64,000 nucleotides of DNA from Bedellia somnulentella (GCA_963576735.1 OY755177.1:19158001-19222000); one strand, 5' to 3'. Counted from the stretch's first letter, positions 29,620 through 41,173 are shown. The notes: generated by a model not told the origin, from the letters alone. Program-made: numbers and translations.

Positions 29620-29838
29620 ACATTCATAAACTCACGGCCATAAATCCCATAAAGAGGTAGCAAGAGCTTCGGATTGTAGAAACCCTTCAGCCACATTTAA
29701 AAGTTGATAGGGGACAAGATGGTAGAAATAAAGTATCGTTGGTGATGGATCTCTAACCACATCGCCCAAAGACCACTTAAAAAAGCCCCATACCCTTAGT
29801 CACCTCTTACGTCACCCGTGGGTAGAAACGGGTAGTGA
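29620..29838 (-). repeat. SINE-A copy lacking the head end
   Basis: Tail-proximal ACTCACGGCCATAAATCCC through AACCACATCGCCCAAAG to GGGTAGAAACGGGTAGTG, where it stops about 25 bp short of the head. Confidence 0.78.
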
Positions 29839-30150
29839 ATACCTAATACTTTAAAGTGTGGAGAATACAGAAAGAAGCGAGAAAGGCCTGTCAAAGTCGT
29901 ATAAAGTGGCGATTAATAGTATTTCCGAACACGAAAATTAGGAAGTACATAAGTTGCTGATTATTTGTTGATTCACAAAATTAGCCTAACTTCCTCTAAG
30001 ATAGTAGCTGTAAGTATGTAGTAAATATCAAGCTGCTATTTAATTAATGTATCGTATAATTTACTCGTAAATTAATAAGATTGTTATAAATTAAGGAAAA
30101 ACTTGGCCATATAATGCTCCGCTGCACGTGCGAAGCGATGTAGTCGCTAG
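29839..30150 (+). repeat. Possible Helitron 3' end
   Basis: GCACGTGCGAAGCGATG then AGTCGCTAG before T (30147-30150) resembles the CGTGCGAAGC...CTAG ending of the other Helitrons here. The 5' end was not found, so the left edge is arbitrary. Confidence 0.35.
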
Positions 30151-30999
30151 TTATTAATAAATTAACATATGATTGCTTGCGTTGGTAGCTCAGTAGTCTA
30201 AAGTTTTACCTTAAGTTCTTGCGATAAAGACTCAATCTGATGTCATGACTCTACGTCCTTATTTAATATTCGACGCCTTTTTATCGTAAAAACAAAAAGT
30301 CGTCTGATTACTACAAATGAAATAACCTTTTTTCGAAATAACAAACAATTATAAAAGTTTCCCAACATATTTGAGTGGTATAAAAACTATAAAATGTGCA
30401 ACTTTAAATCTATATGGGTCTGTCACAAAAATCATGACGTGACACTCAAAAATTTCGTGGTTTAGGGCTTGTTAATTTATGCAGACCCGTTTCGTTAGCA
30501 CTGTATCATATTTACATGACATTTCTTCTGTCTCCTTACGTATATTTTTTTATATTTTTCGCAATTTAAATGCTTAATAAGAAGAACGTTATTCTACATG
30601 CGACATTTTGTTACCTGTATGTAAAGTAAACCTGTGAACAAAGTAATAGAAAAAACTGTTTTGAACCGAAGCCCCTTCTTCGAGTCCATACTCTTTCCCA
30701 CTGAGCCATCGTAACGTAAGAACTGCATACAAACATAAGTAACAAGTACTACTAAATACGTACAATTCATCGCACGCGCGAATACGCCGTTCCGACTGTT
30801 GACAGCATAATTAGTGATTTACAACTGTTGATTATTGTTTATTATCGACTATCGACAAGTTAATTGCGCGTGGTTTCAACTATGTTTTGATTTGCACCTA
30901 GTGGCCCCGATTCGTAGTTTATTGCGTATTTTCCAGATCAATTTGTTGTTGATACTATCAATTGAGTTGTAGCTTAATATCTTGTACTGTTTTATGGAA
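30151..30999. other. Spacer with worn tRNA-like patches
   Basis: 30168-30235 (TTGGTAGCTCAGTAG ... AGACTCAATCTG) and 30664-30712 on the minus strand (CACTGAGCCATCG) resemble decayed tRNA-type SINE heads. No gene recognised. Confidence 0.35.
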
Positions 31000-31180
31000 G
31001 CTGTGTATTGTCAGCTTGAATAGTACTATTTACCTGTTTCTTTCCGCAGTTGTCTTTTGAGTCGACTGTGGGTTTTAAACACAGATTTTTTTGGCAATGA
31101 GGCTTGAAACTCATCATCGTCAACTATCATCCAATTATTTTCAAAAAAAGCATTCAAAGCCGTGGGTTGTATTTATACGT
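31000..31180 (+). repeat. SINE-A, heavily decayed
   Basis: GCTGTGTATTGTCAGCTTG head and the order of later blocks (GGCAATGAGG, AAGCCGTGGG) are still visible. Confidence 0.55.
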
Positions 31181-31210
31181 ATATGCTCATATGAATGTAT
31201 ATGTTTGTAC

Positions 31211-31467
31211 ATACATACATACATACATATACTCACGGCTATAAATCCCTTAACGGGGTAGCCAGAGCTTTGGAATGAGAAATTCTTCAGCCACTTTTGG
31301 AAGTTGATTGGGGAAAAGATGGTAACAATAAACAAATGTTTTTGGTGACGGGTCTCCAACCACATCGCCCAAAAATCACTTAATAAGCCCCTGTACCCTT
31401 AGTCGCCTCTTACGATCACCCATGGGTAGAAATGGGGTAGTGTTATTCTGAGCCGACACTACACGGC
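31211..31467 (-). mobile_element. SINE-A copy
   Basis: Complete. A 13-bp duplication TATATGTTTGTAC (31198-31210 and 31468-31480) is present. It landed just beside the tail of the decayed SINE-A at 31000. Confidence 0.9.
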
Positions 31468-31480
31468 TATATGTTTGTAC

Positions 31481-32040
31481 TCGTATATATATTTATGGCT
31501 TAGTGATAGTTATTGTCTAGTGGTAAGGAGACTTGGTAGATGGGCTAAGAGCTCCTAGTGTTGATTCCTGAGTGAGAATATTTATAACTGTAGTGTAAGC
31601 TTATAATAGTATTCTCTGAATCCTTAGAGTGTAAGAATTTTACAAAGTAGCCAAAGGTAAGAGGATATTAAAGAGATGATTCAGCGATGGTGTTACAATG
31701 GATCCTAAAAGCGCCATCGTCTTTTTTTATTCTTCACAGTATAAATGAGGCTAAGCAATCGTTTATAGAGAAAAAAAATCTGGTTTATTAACATAAATCT
31801 AGGTTCTTAAGGTGACCAATTTAGTTAGTTTTACATACCAATCTTAGTAAAAGGATACGGGTTTATTCTCTATTACAGAGATACATACTCCAAACCAGGT
31901 GGATACTTCTATAATTAGTGATACAAGGTCACTTGATAATAAAAACGTCAAATCAGCTAATCTCAACTAATAAAACGGCATTAACGCTAAGATCTATGCA
32001 TTTATAAACCATAGTTAGGACAAATTTTATGTGACATATA
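31481..32040. other. Spacer
   Basis: 31497-31575 (TAGTTATTGTCTAGTGG ... GTTGATTCCTGAG) may be a worn tRNA-like SINE head. Otherwise nothing. Confidence 0.35.
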
Positions 32041-32288
32041 TACATACATACATACATATACTCACGGCTATAAATCCCTTGAAGGGGTAGCCAGAGCTAA
32101 GGAATGAGACATTCCTCAGCCACCTTTGGAAGTTGCGTGGGGAAAAGATGGTGAAATAAAGGTTGTTGGTGATGGGTCTCCAACCGCATCGCCCAAAAAT
32201 CCCTTAAAAGCCCCAATACCGTTAGTCGCCTCTTACGAACACCCACCGGAAGAAATGGGGTAGTGCTATTCTAAGCCGACACTACACA
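32041..32288 (-). mobile_element. SINE-A copy
   Basis: Close to consensus from the (TACA)n tail to CACTACACAGC; ACATATAT occurs on both sides (about 32035 and 32293). Confidence 0.9.
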
Positions 32289-32290
32289 GC

Positions 32291-33168
32291 AAACATATAT
32301 TTTGTAAATATATTTAGTATAAACCCATAAACAACATCAAAGTGAACAATCTCATTACAGAATTCAAAACTGGGGTGAATCGTAATAGGCTTTCACGGCG
32401 GATCAGGGGAATGTGAAATGATTTGTTTTTCCAGGAATGAATCATTTTTCAAACAAACATAGCAGTTTTCCTTACCCTTCTTTATATTTTATTTCAAAAT
32501 AAAAGAAAACCCATGTCTTTAGCATGCTAAGGTTACCAACTTTTGTATCGACGAAAATGCTAAAACTTCGATCGAATTAGCATCAAAATTCAGATTATTA
32601 TCGTATCACTCACGCGTATATCAATGGTAGTTAGCTTTCACATGGACAATAACATACATATAATCACTATTGAAACTCAGTTTCATTGCAATCTAGTTGT
32701 TTTCAATTTGCCTTACAGAAACCAAACGTCACGTATTATAGTAAAGTACAGCGATTACAAAGCGATTAGAGCAAGTAAAAACATTAACTACTTTTTTAAC
32801 CGCATTTAAAACTCAGTTCATAAATAATCGAAACGCATGTAATTTTCATAAAGCGTGCTATTGTCACATAACGAACCGTGCGCATAATTATAATGCCATT
32901 GCCTCATTACAGCTCATAAGTTAATCAATATAGACAGGCTGTAAATCTGTCCACGCCACATTTCGTGAGCTGTTCTGCCAACTATTGCAACAATGTTCAT
33001 ATATCAATATCAACTAAGCAGTAGATTTCGATTAGAATTTTAAGTATTGAATGTAGTACATTAGAGCTGTTTGATGTCGATTTATTGCACTAACCCATTT
33101 CTTTCTGTATGATTCTGAATTTATAATTCTGAAGCATGCTCTCTTTATTTAAATACGTAAAAATCAAC
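32291..33168. other. Spacer without recognised features
   Basis: AT-rich; the 61-codon frame at 32624 has no features of a gene. Confidence 0.4.
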
Positions 33169-33800
33169 AATGATAGCTCAGTGGGTTGAATACTGCTTAT
33201 CATGCAGACGATGACCGATGACGGTTCAAATCCCGGGTCGGCCTACACCAATTTGTCTTTTCTATAAATATAGCATAAGCATAAGCATAAACGTTCACGC
33301 CGCATATCCCCGAAGGGGTTGGCAGAGGTACTAATACTTCTGAACATCACGTGACTTTGTCATCTGGTGTTCAGAGTACCCACGTTTTGCATGGACAGTG
33401 TACTCACGTGATAGGGGGCAGGCCTATCGCCGTTTTGTACGAATACACTGTCACATGACTAAGTCCAACTCAGCCATGTGGGTTTCCTCACGATGTTTTC
33501 CCTCACCGTTAACAACCATGATAAATTAACCACACATATGTCTTTAGAAAAGACAAATTGGTGTAGGCCCGACCCGGGATTTGAACACTAGTCGCTTGCA
33601 CGTTAACCGAGTGTTCTACCCACTGGGCTATCACGGCTGCTATAAATATATGTGTGGTTAATTTATCACAGTTGTTAACAGTGAGGGAAAACGACGTGCG
33701 GAAAAGCACATGGCTAAGTTGTAGTTTGTCATGTCTCATGATGTTAAAAAGTATTAGTATCTCTGCCAAATCCTTCGGAGACGGCGTGAAAGTGTGAGTT
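33169..33800 (+). mobile_element. SINE-B, outer copy, split by another SINE-B
   Basis: Head 33169-33270 (GATAGCTCAGTGGG A-box region; GGTTCAAATCCCGGGTC B box) and body/3' part 33649-33800 (TATGTGTGGTTAATTT to CGGAGACGGCGTGA). The two halves join across the inserted copy. Confidence 0.85.
33271..33639 (-). mobile_element. SINE-B, subfamily II, inserted in SINE-B
   Basis: Complete: (GCATAA)n tail, hairpin, ACATCACGTGAC body, tRNA-like head. A 9-bp duplication CTATAAATA (33262-33270 and 33640-33648) lies within the outer copy. Confidence 0.92.
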
Positions 33801-34489
33801 GTGTTTGAGTTGAGTAAAAATATAATAGAGAAAGAATGTTGTAATTAGTATAATAAATCTCATCATTGCCTCCTAAAATCTTAAAGACATACAAACAAAA
33901 TATATAACCTGTATTGTAAGGTACAGATATTTTTGCTTTTACATCGTCATTAGTATTTTGTCCTCACACGCAAAAGTCACATGTCCTAAACCATAAAGTT
34001 ACAAAGAAACAATTTATTGCATTCGCTTACTTCATACAAAACCTCATTAACAATCTTATGACCATAATAAGTTACCGCATAATAGTGTTTTCTACTCAAT
34101 AGTAGCCCTCTCTTTGTAATCTATCTATTATATCTCAATGTCATCATGACATACGGCTGTCATGTCGCGAACCGACGAATGACATAACTTTTCGACGCTG
34201 TCTATTATCGAATCGGAATGACACATTAGAGATGGGAGGTTATGGTATCGATAGAATGCAGTTTATCGATAGTTGATGCGCGTAAAGTGATTGTTTTAAT
34301 AAAATAAAATGTTTTGATCTCAAATAAAGTACCGTATGATTTTATAACTTAAATATAAATAATACCAAAATGAACCTGGTTTTTCACTACAATCTCTAAA
34401 TTTTAACAATGAAGTTTACTGTACGGAAAAAAATTGAATCATATATTTTTTTAAAAGAAAGTATAGACTTTTCTGCAATTTAGGGCCTT
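33801..34489. other. Spacer with TATCGATA motifs
   Basis: 34223-34275 holds GAGATGGGAGG, TATCGATAG and TTTATCGATAG, the same motif pairing as at 26211 and in the 297-bp array. A promoter is possible but no downstream gene is seen. Confidence 0.3.
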
Positions 34490-34592
34490 TAAAAATATCC
34501 ATACTCAATTGACAGAAACGGCTGAGAAATTTCTGATTCTTAAGCTTTTGCTTCCCCTTTTTTTGAGACTTATAGAGCTTTAAGTCTCAAAA
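34490..34592 (+). repeat. SINE-A 3' remnant with a hairpin
   Basis: AACGGCTGAGAAATTTCTG and GCTTTTGCTTCCCC match the SINE-A 3' half. It ends in an inverted repeat TTGAGACTTA / TAAGTCTCAA. Confidence 0.5.
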
Positions 34593-35225
34593 GCTCTGTG
34601 ATTATTTGTATATTTGTAAAATGTTTGTTTAAACTTTCCAAAAACTTTTCCCAACCATTATATTGATTTGTTCATCTGATTGTGATTCATAAGTTGATAT
34701 CAGTTGCATACAGTAGTGATAATGCCATCTCGCGTTACAAAACAAAAAGGCTGCTTCAAAACGTCTGCAGGGCGCACTCCTTATTTAAAGCAATAGACAC
34801 AATTGCAATTAACCAATTAATCAAATAGCATTCGCAATAAACATTACATTCCATTACAAGCCACGTCGTCATCGACATCTGTATATTTATCGATATTAAC
34901 CAACCTTATTCATCACTCAGCTGCGATAATTTATGCAGAAAGCAGCGCGTGTCCAGAGTCGAATTATTGCCGCGAGACCGGAGCTGTCAAAGAGAATGCA
35001 TAAAACAGAACTGACATCCAAATAGAGGACAGTGTAACGTGTAATTAGTCTTTGTTGCAGTAGTGCAACATAACTAATTTTTTATTCATGAAAGGAACAA
35101 CAAGACCGTAGAGACGTAATTATTATGATTAATGTTTTAATCCAAGTGTAACTTTTTATCAAACATAAATTAGATGAAATTTATTGTTCAGTATTTTTAT
35201 AGCAAATATAATTAATGAGTTTTAA
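34593..35225. other. Spacer
   Basis: No recognised feature; no ORF above chance. Confidence 0.4.
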
Positions 35226-35326
35226 AAAAAACTACTGTATGAATTTAAATCTTTTTGTTTATGAAAACCGCATGTGGGGATTATTAAACTAATAAATAAA
35301 GACTAAATAAAGGAAAGAAAAATTTC

Positions 35327-35398
35327 GACGCAGGCGGGAATCGAAACCCGCGACCTCGGGTAAACGCCCCGTCGCTCTGCCAATTGAGCTACCGTGTC
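35327..35398 (-). repeat. tRNA-like sequence, left arm
   Basis: Has an acceptor-like pair (GACACGG), D-arm GCTCAATTGGCAGAGC and T-arm GGGTTTCGATTCCC-like sequence. The anticodon stem-loop CGGG-GCGTTTA-CCCG lacks U33 and the T-arm has an extra base, so it is not expected to be a working tRNA. A true tRNA gene cannot be wholly excluded. Confidence 0.6.
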
Positions 35399-35583
35399 AA
35401 TGGTTGCTAGCGCAAAATTCTTCTATCCTTCATTTCTTTTACACGTTTAAGTAATGTTTGCGTTTCCTACCTCCGAATTTTTATTAATTCAGAAGGCCAC
35501 TTGTCTACCTTTTCAGATAGAATGCAAATGTTGAAAACGCCTAACTATCACATAATGTGATATATTTATTTATTTTATTTATT

Positions 35584-35655
35584 GACACGGTAGCTCAATT
35601 GGCAGAGCGACGGGGCGTTTACCCGAGGTCACGGGTTCGATTCCCGCCTGTATCG
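35584..35655 (+). repeat. tRNA-like sequence, right arm
   Basis: Same fold as the left arm with GGGTTCGATTCCC intact; the acceptor has a mismatch (GACACGG against CTGTATC). Located exactly at the inner edge of the inverted end. Confidence 0.6.
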
Positions 35656-35700
35656 AAATATTTCTTTCCTTTATTTATTCTTTATTTATTACTACTGTAT

Positions 35701-36299
35701 GTAATTATATTTAAGTTTTAGATTTTTTTTTAAATAAACACTTTATAATTTCCACAAATAATTAGGTACCAAGTTCTTTTTGTTATTTAGTTAGTTTCAG
35801 TTCATTTAAACCTGTTTTTTTTTCTCTGTCTCGTATTTAAGATAATTGTATCATTGTACTGTAGTTTAAATATGTTCCTTGGGTTCTTGCGATACAGGCA
35901 ATACCAACCTAGTGCGTGAATCACTGTAGTCTTAGTTCCAATGTATGTTTTTGTAATAAATGTCTTTTGTTTTTTTTTATTATTTACAATACACCGGTAG
36001 TTCAGTAGGAAAGATAAACCTCAATTTCAGAGGCATAGTTTAGACTTCACATAAAAAGAATCTAATCATTTTTAATTAGCTTATCAGTTTGTTGACTTCA
36101 AGAAATACTACGCGAGGAAACTACCCGGGCTGGGTTTATACTACGTCATACGATAGTGGATGGGTAGAGAGAAGCACAAGATTCATCACAAAATTACCCC
36201 AGATTTCAAAAACCCTGACTTCTATCCCATTTCAGGCATACGTGCCTTGAATTTGCATGCTACATAGTTGTAATGAGCAAGCACAAAAGTGATGAGGTA
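35701..36299. other. Spacer
   Basis: 35990-36050 (CCGGTAGTTCAGTAGG ... TCAGAGGCATAG) may be a worn tRNA-like SINE head. Otherwise nothing recognised. Confidence 0.35.
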
Positions 36300-36425
36300 T
36301 TACATAAAAGTGGCGCTGCGTGGCAGTCGGGTAGTGTTTTGTTTTGATGGGTCGTTTACGCGTTGGCGGCGCGGTCGCGGCGGCCGAGTGATTGACGACT
36401 CATGCGCTTGTAGGCCGGGAGAACA
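36300..36425. promoter_or_regulatory. GC-rich, CpG-rich island
   Basis: GTGGCGCTGCGTGGCAGTCGG through TTACGCGTTGGCGGCGCGG to GGCGGCCGAGTG stands out from AT-rich surroundings and is not part of any repeat family here. It could be a promoter or first exon. The minus-strand 70-codon frame over it shows no domain. Confidence 0.3.
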
Positions 36426-36696
36426 TTGCTTATGAACGAATAATAAGTGTGTATAAGCATAACTATGTTTGGAAAAGATGGGGATTTCTTGAATGAATCT
36501 ATTTACTACCATGTGAAGTAAAAGCTTTAGGCGCAGAGTTATAAAATTGCGTTAAATGGTTATTCGCATATTTTATAATGAATTGCTTTATAATTATAGA
36601 GTAGATAACTTATAGGACCTATCCGGGTTAGTAAGAAAAGAAATATACGTAACATATTTTTTATAAAAATGTGTTAGAGTTACACAGTTATTTTAG

Positions 36697-36942
36697 CTGT
36701 GCAAAGGCAGTTTAGAATAGCACAACTCCGTTTTTCCTGTGGGTATTCGTAGAAAATGACTCAGGGTAATAGGGTTTTAAGGTGATTTTTGAGTGAAGCG
36801 ATTAGAGACCCATCACTTAAACATCGTTTACCGTATAATTATTTTCTTCTCAACTTCCGAAAGTGGCTGAGAAATTTCTAATTCTAGGGCTGTTGCGACT
36901 TTTTTAAAAGATTTATAGCCACGAGTATAGGTATGTATGTCT
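36697..36942 (+). repeat. SINE-A, diverged full-length
   Basis: GCTGTGCAAAGGCAG head, GGGTATTCGTAG, AGAGACCCATCAC, and the GAGTATAGGTATGTATG tail are in order. Confidence 0.72.
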
Positions 36943-37752
36943 CTATGTACTTATATTAGGTTTTAAGAATAATTTTCAACTTGGAAAATCCCTGTTAAAA
37001 TTTACAAGGGTCTCAAATAATATAAATAAATTTAATTAGAGAAATTTAAACCACTTTCATGCACAAAAAAAATTGAGCACATGAATCCTTAAGTTAATAA
37101 TTTTATTATTTCAGCTCCCGGTCTACCAGAAGTTGTTCAAAGCAGTTGTTATAAATCAAAGGGACGTTTCGTGCTCACAACTGCTTCATGTGCAAATGTA
37201 CACTTATAAATAAACGTAGCTTGCTTCAGCTCACGACGGAAAGTCACTGTTGCTTGTGAATGTACTCCATTATCTGCTGGTGAAAGATTTATTCTATCCA
37301 ATTTCATAGCATTTCTCAGTTGTGTTAGAAGTCAGATATGTCAGCTTGAACTAGTATACGCTGAGCTGTAATTGCCCTGAATTTGATAGCGTTTGGAGAT
37401 CTGTGTTATTTGTCGATGTGGTTATAGAAGTTTTCGATGAAATTTTTAAAGGAATTAAGAATTTATGAACCTTAAAAAATGTGCGAGTGTTTATTTATAG
37501 GAAAATATCATATCGTAGAGTAAACCATATCCATAACCATAGGTATCCTTTAAAATTCACAAAATTTATGTATAAAAAATTTATATCGATTGTTTTACAG
37601 GCACGTAAACCTCAAGTTTTAAATTTCCATCAGGAGCAAATATTTTAACAAAGCGAGACCAAGCAGCGCTTTGTGTAAAACCAGGAAGGAAACCAATCTT
37701 TCGTATCGGTAATCTTATTTTTTTATTACAATATAATAAAGGCAAATACTTA
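36943..37752. other. Spacer
   Basis: No recognised feature. Confidence 0.4.
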
Positions 37753-37822
37753 CTTACTTATACTCACGCCCATTGTTCCCATTGGGGTAGGCAGAGACTA
37801 TCGATCGCCACTTTGTACAATC
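37753..37822 (-). mobile_element. LINE-C 3' tip
   Basis: TATACTCACGCCCATTG, CCCATTGGGG and GGCAGAGACTATCGATCGCC, ending inside the codons for the ORF terminus. The tail is TACTTACT-type. Confidence 0.68.
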
Positions 37823-38376
37823 CAACAGGATTTTCAAATATCCTGTTTTAATAAATATCTTATACTCCTATTAATTAATTATGTGATATGTGTATTAATA
37901 AATATTTGTAAATTAAACGTTAAGTTGTTAAAGGTGAGGGCACATGCGTGAAGAAGCCTGCATGGTTGACTTCTTCTTAGTTGTGTGACTCCTTCAAAGT
38001 ATAATGTAAATTAATAGTTTATGTAATTATTAAATATCATGGCGTACAATAAAGAGTTATTTATTCTGTACTATTCTATTCCACTTTACTTTGAAAACCA
38101 GGTAACAAAAATTACACAACTTACGATTGAATGTAAACGGAAAATATAATATTTTTTTCTATCCACTTTCTATCAGACAAACAGCAACATATCCGCGAAT
38201 TAACGACAAGTCATATCCATACTTAGCAGATTCACGTTGCACCTATCTATCATGGTGTCAACGCAAGATGAATGGGCGAAAATGATGGATCCCCGGCGAG
38301 TTGCTTCAAAAATATTATCCGCTTACGAGATCATTAGCTGTTTATGCGAAACATCATCAAATTTATCATCATAAAC
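37823..38376. other. Spacer
   Basis: No recognised feature apart from a GGTGAGGGCACATGCGTGAAG patch (37931) faintly like the SINE-B body. Confidence 0.35.
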
Positions 38377-38503
38377 CATACATACTTAAACTCACGGCTA
38401 TAAATCCCAAAAAGGGGTGGCCAGAGCTTCAGAGCTAGAAACTCTTCAGCTACATTTGGAAGTTGATAGGGGACAATATGGCAGAAAAAAGTATCATTGG
38501 TTA
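38377..38503 (-). repeat. SINE-A 3' half
   Basis: Tail through CCAGAGCTTCAGAGC and AGTTGATAGGGGACAATATGG to AAGTATCATTGG; head missing. Confidence 0.75.
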
Positions 38504-38787
38504 ATCATATACCATTAGGAATCATATAGCATTAATGAAAAAAATACACAACAACCTACATTTAACATGTAGATACTTAAATTAGCCTATTTATACCGAT
38601 AAATAATCTACAAAACACAAGAAAAATGGGATGTTATTGGTGATTAGTATGCAATGAAATTGGAAACCACCACGTTACAATATTAACCCCTTCATTTCCT
38701 CAACCTTAATTAAATGTGGCAGCGGAGTTGTTCAATCCCTTGAATTAGCCTTTTTTGTGTTATATTATAACCGTACATAATACTTAA

Positions 38788-39213
38788 GGGCCTCCCCGCA
38801 TTTTGCAGCTATTGCGCTCACTCATACGTCAAATTTACTGAGTGACAGGGACGGAATAAACGCGCGCGCAGGATAAATGTAGTTTATTTAGTTTTATTGA
38901 ATAACTATAATGTTTAAATGAAAAGTTAAACTTCAAAGTTACAGTCTTAAAGTTACACTTATATAGACACATAATAAGTTCACATGTATGTTATGCTAGT
39001 GGAGCCTATACGGTTTTCATGAAAACAAAGCATGTTCCAATTCAATTTTTTTCATCATATTTTTCAACAAATTATAAAAATGTTTAACATCAAATTTTAA
39101 CACCATGAACTAATCACCAACATATATTTTATTCATGTCATATCAATATCATCAAATCAGACTTTACAGAATTTCCAAACAATCAATAACAACCTATTTT
39201 TCCGGGGACGCCC
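38788..39213. mobile_element. TTAA-flanked non-autonomous DNA transposon
   Basis: TTAA (38784-38787) then GGGCCTCCCCGCATTTTGC. The right end TTTCCGGGGACGCCC is followed by TTAA (39214-39217), giving imperfect inverted ends GGGCsTCCCCGsA. 426 bp, no ORF. TTAA targeting fits piggyBac-type elements; family assignment is inference. Confidence 0.55.
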
Positions 39214-39255
39214 TTAAGGCTATAAATTTGAACAAAGGATAGCGAGACAAGCAAC

Positions 39256-39612
39256 CGTGATAGCCCAGTGGGTAGAACACCATATTGTGCAAACGACTAG
39301 TGTTCAAATCCTGGGTCGGGCCTACACCAATTTGTTTTTTCTAAAGACATATGTGTGGTTAATTTATCATGGTTGTTAACGGTGAGGGAAAACATCATGA
39401 AGTAACCTACATGGCTGAGTTGCACTTAGTCATGTGACAGTGTATTCGTACAAAACGGCGATAGGCCTGCCCCCTATCACGTGAGTACACTGTCCATGCA
39501 AAATTTGGGTACTCTGAACACCAGGTGACAAAGTCACGTGATGTTCAGAAGTATTAGTACCTCTGCCAACCCCTTCGGGGATATTCAGCGTGAACGTTTA
39601 TGTTTATGTTTA
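39256..39612 (+). mobile_element. SINE-B, subfamily II, full length
   Basis: tRNA-like head (CAACCGTGATAGCCCAGTGG; GTTCAAATCCTGGGTCGGG), body, hairpin CCCCTTCGGGG, and (TATGTT)n tail are all present. Confidence 0.88.
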
Positions 39613-39913
39613 TTCAATTATTCATATATTATTCATTAATAATTTATTCATATATTATAATTATATTATTATGCAAGAGAATCACTAATTGTTAAGCTTG
39701 TTTATAGCCGTTAGTATTTTTAAAGGAAACAAAAGAAGGAATGAATACTTTAGCTTTAGCTTATGCTATTATACAGATCAACATACATTTCTTGGCCGGT
39801 AAGGGCGTCGCTGTCATCGAAATAAGTATTGCCAGTAAATAAAATTTTACCATTGTAAGGGAAATAATTTTACATCATACAGGCTAATTTATTTATGTAT
39901 TGAAATGTCTTAA
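39613..39913. other. Spacer
   Basis: AT-rich; nothing recognised. Confidence 0.35.
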
Positions 39914-39920
39914 TAAAACA

Positions 39921-40292
39921 TAACATAATAAACATAACATAAACGTTCACGCCGAATATTCCCGAAGGGGTTGGCAGAGGTACTAATACTTCTGAAAATC
40001 ACGTGACTTTGTCACCTGATGTTCAGAGTACCCACGTTTTGCATGGACAGTGTACTCACGTGATAGGGGGCAGGCCTATCGCCGATTTGTACGAATACAC
40101 TGTCACATGACTAAGTACAACTCAGCCATGTGGGTTTCCTCACGATGTTTTCCCTCACCGTTAACAACCATGATAAATTAACCACACATATGTCTTAAGA
40201 AAAGACAAATTGGTGTAGGCCCGACCCAGGATTTGAACACTAGTCGTTTGCACGATAACCGAGTGTTCTACCCACTGGGCTATCACGGTTGC
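39921..40292 (-). mobile_element. SINE-B, subfamily II, full length
   Basis: Complete; duplication TAAAACA (39914-39920 and 40293-40299). Confidence 0.9.
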
Positions 40293-40333
40293 TAAAACAA
40301 TTTATATAATATTCATTCAATTAATAACTAGGT

Positions 40334-40585
40334 GCTGTGTAATGTTGGCTTAGAATAGCACTACCCCATTTGGTACCCCGGTGGGTGTACGTAATAGGCA
40401 ACTAACGGTATTGGGGCTTTTAAGAGACTTTTGGGCGATGCGGTTGGAGACCCATCACCAACAACCTTTATTTTACCATCTTTACCCTACTCAGCTTTCA
40501 AAAAGTGGCTGAGGAGTTTCTAATTTCTTAGCTCTGGCTACACCTTTTAGGGATTTGCAGTAGTGAGTATATGTATGTATGTAAT
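40334..40585 (+). mobile_element. SINE-A copy
   Basis: Head GCTGTGTAATGTTGGC to tail ATGTATGTAAT. Followed at once by an inverted tail fragment ATACATATACTCACGACTG (40593), perhaps the end of another copy. Confidence 0.85.
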
Positions 40586-40615
40586 ACATATATACATATA
40601 CTCACGACTGTAATG

Positions 40616-41030
40616 TACTATGTGATAACTATCATTGTAAGTAATCATTTTTTTAATCCTGTAAATCAGAGGCTTACCTTGTCGTGTACTGTCTTTTACA
40701 TTTCATATTCACACATAGATCCCCTAAAAAGGTGGCATAGAAAAAATAATTATAAACATTAGAAATCGTTTGAGTCATTCATTTTGCTGGGTCAGTGAAT
40801 CTATGGGCACTTTTCTATTGCTGTTGACAGCCTTTTATTTTTATATATATGTCAGACAGTTATGACATAAGAAATTACACATCGGTTCATCCCCGCATTA
40901 GGATTAGAACCCACGCATCAGTGTATACGAAGTGAAATCTTATTCGGGAGCTATTTCCCACTTCCCGTAACCCGCACCGCTATTTAAGTGAGCACAACTT
41001 TTCAGACAGTGTTAGCCTAACTATCACATA
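40616..41030. other. Spacer
   Basis: 40880-40950 on the minus strand (CATCCCCGCATTAGGATTAGAACCC) looks like a worn tRNA-type head. No gene. Confidence 0.35.
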
Positions 41031-41101
41031 ATTTAAATCTTTTTTTTCATGAAAACCTCATGTGGGGATTACTACTAATAAATAAAGGAAAGAAAAACCT
41101 C

Positions 41102-41173
41102 GACACAGGCGGGGATCGAACCCGCGACCTCGGGTAAACGCCCCGGACTCTCTGCCAACTGAGCTACCGTGTC
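41102..41173 (-). repeat. tRNA-like sequence in the left arm
   Basis: Acceptor GACACGG/CTGTGTC pairs over seven positions. D-arm and T-arm (GGGTTCGATCCCC) are good; the anticodon arm is irregular (GCGTTTA loop). Followed on its strand by AGGTTTTTC, a pol III stop-like T run. Confidence 0.6.

Larger units (their letters stand above)
35226..35700. repeat. Foldback element with two tRNA-like arms
   Basis: Left end AATAAATAAAGAC ... AAAGGAAAGAAAAATTTCG and right end CGAAATATTTCTTTCCTTT ... ATTTATT are inverted. Each carries a tRNA-like sequence facing the other. The centre (35400-35580) holds CTTCTATCCTTCATTTC and GATAGAATGCAAATGTTG, shared with the element at 41.0 kb. Confidence 0.75.

Noticed and set aside
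35327..35398. tRNA gene calls at 35.3, 35.6, 41.1, 41.6 and 62.5 kb
   Set aside because: They sit in inverted, repeated modules and have a non-standard anticodon loop; better explained as tRNA-like parts of a mobile repeat.
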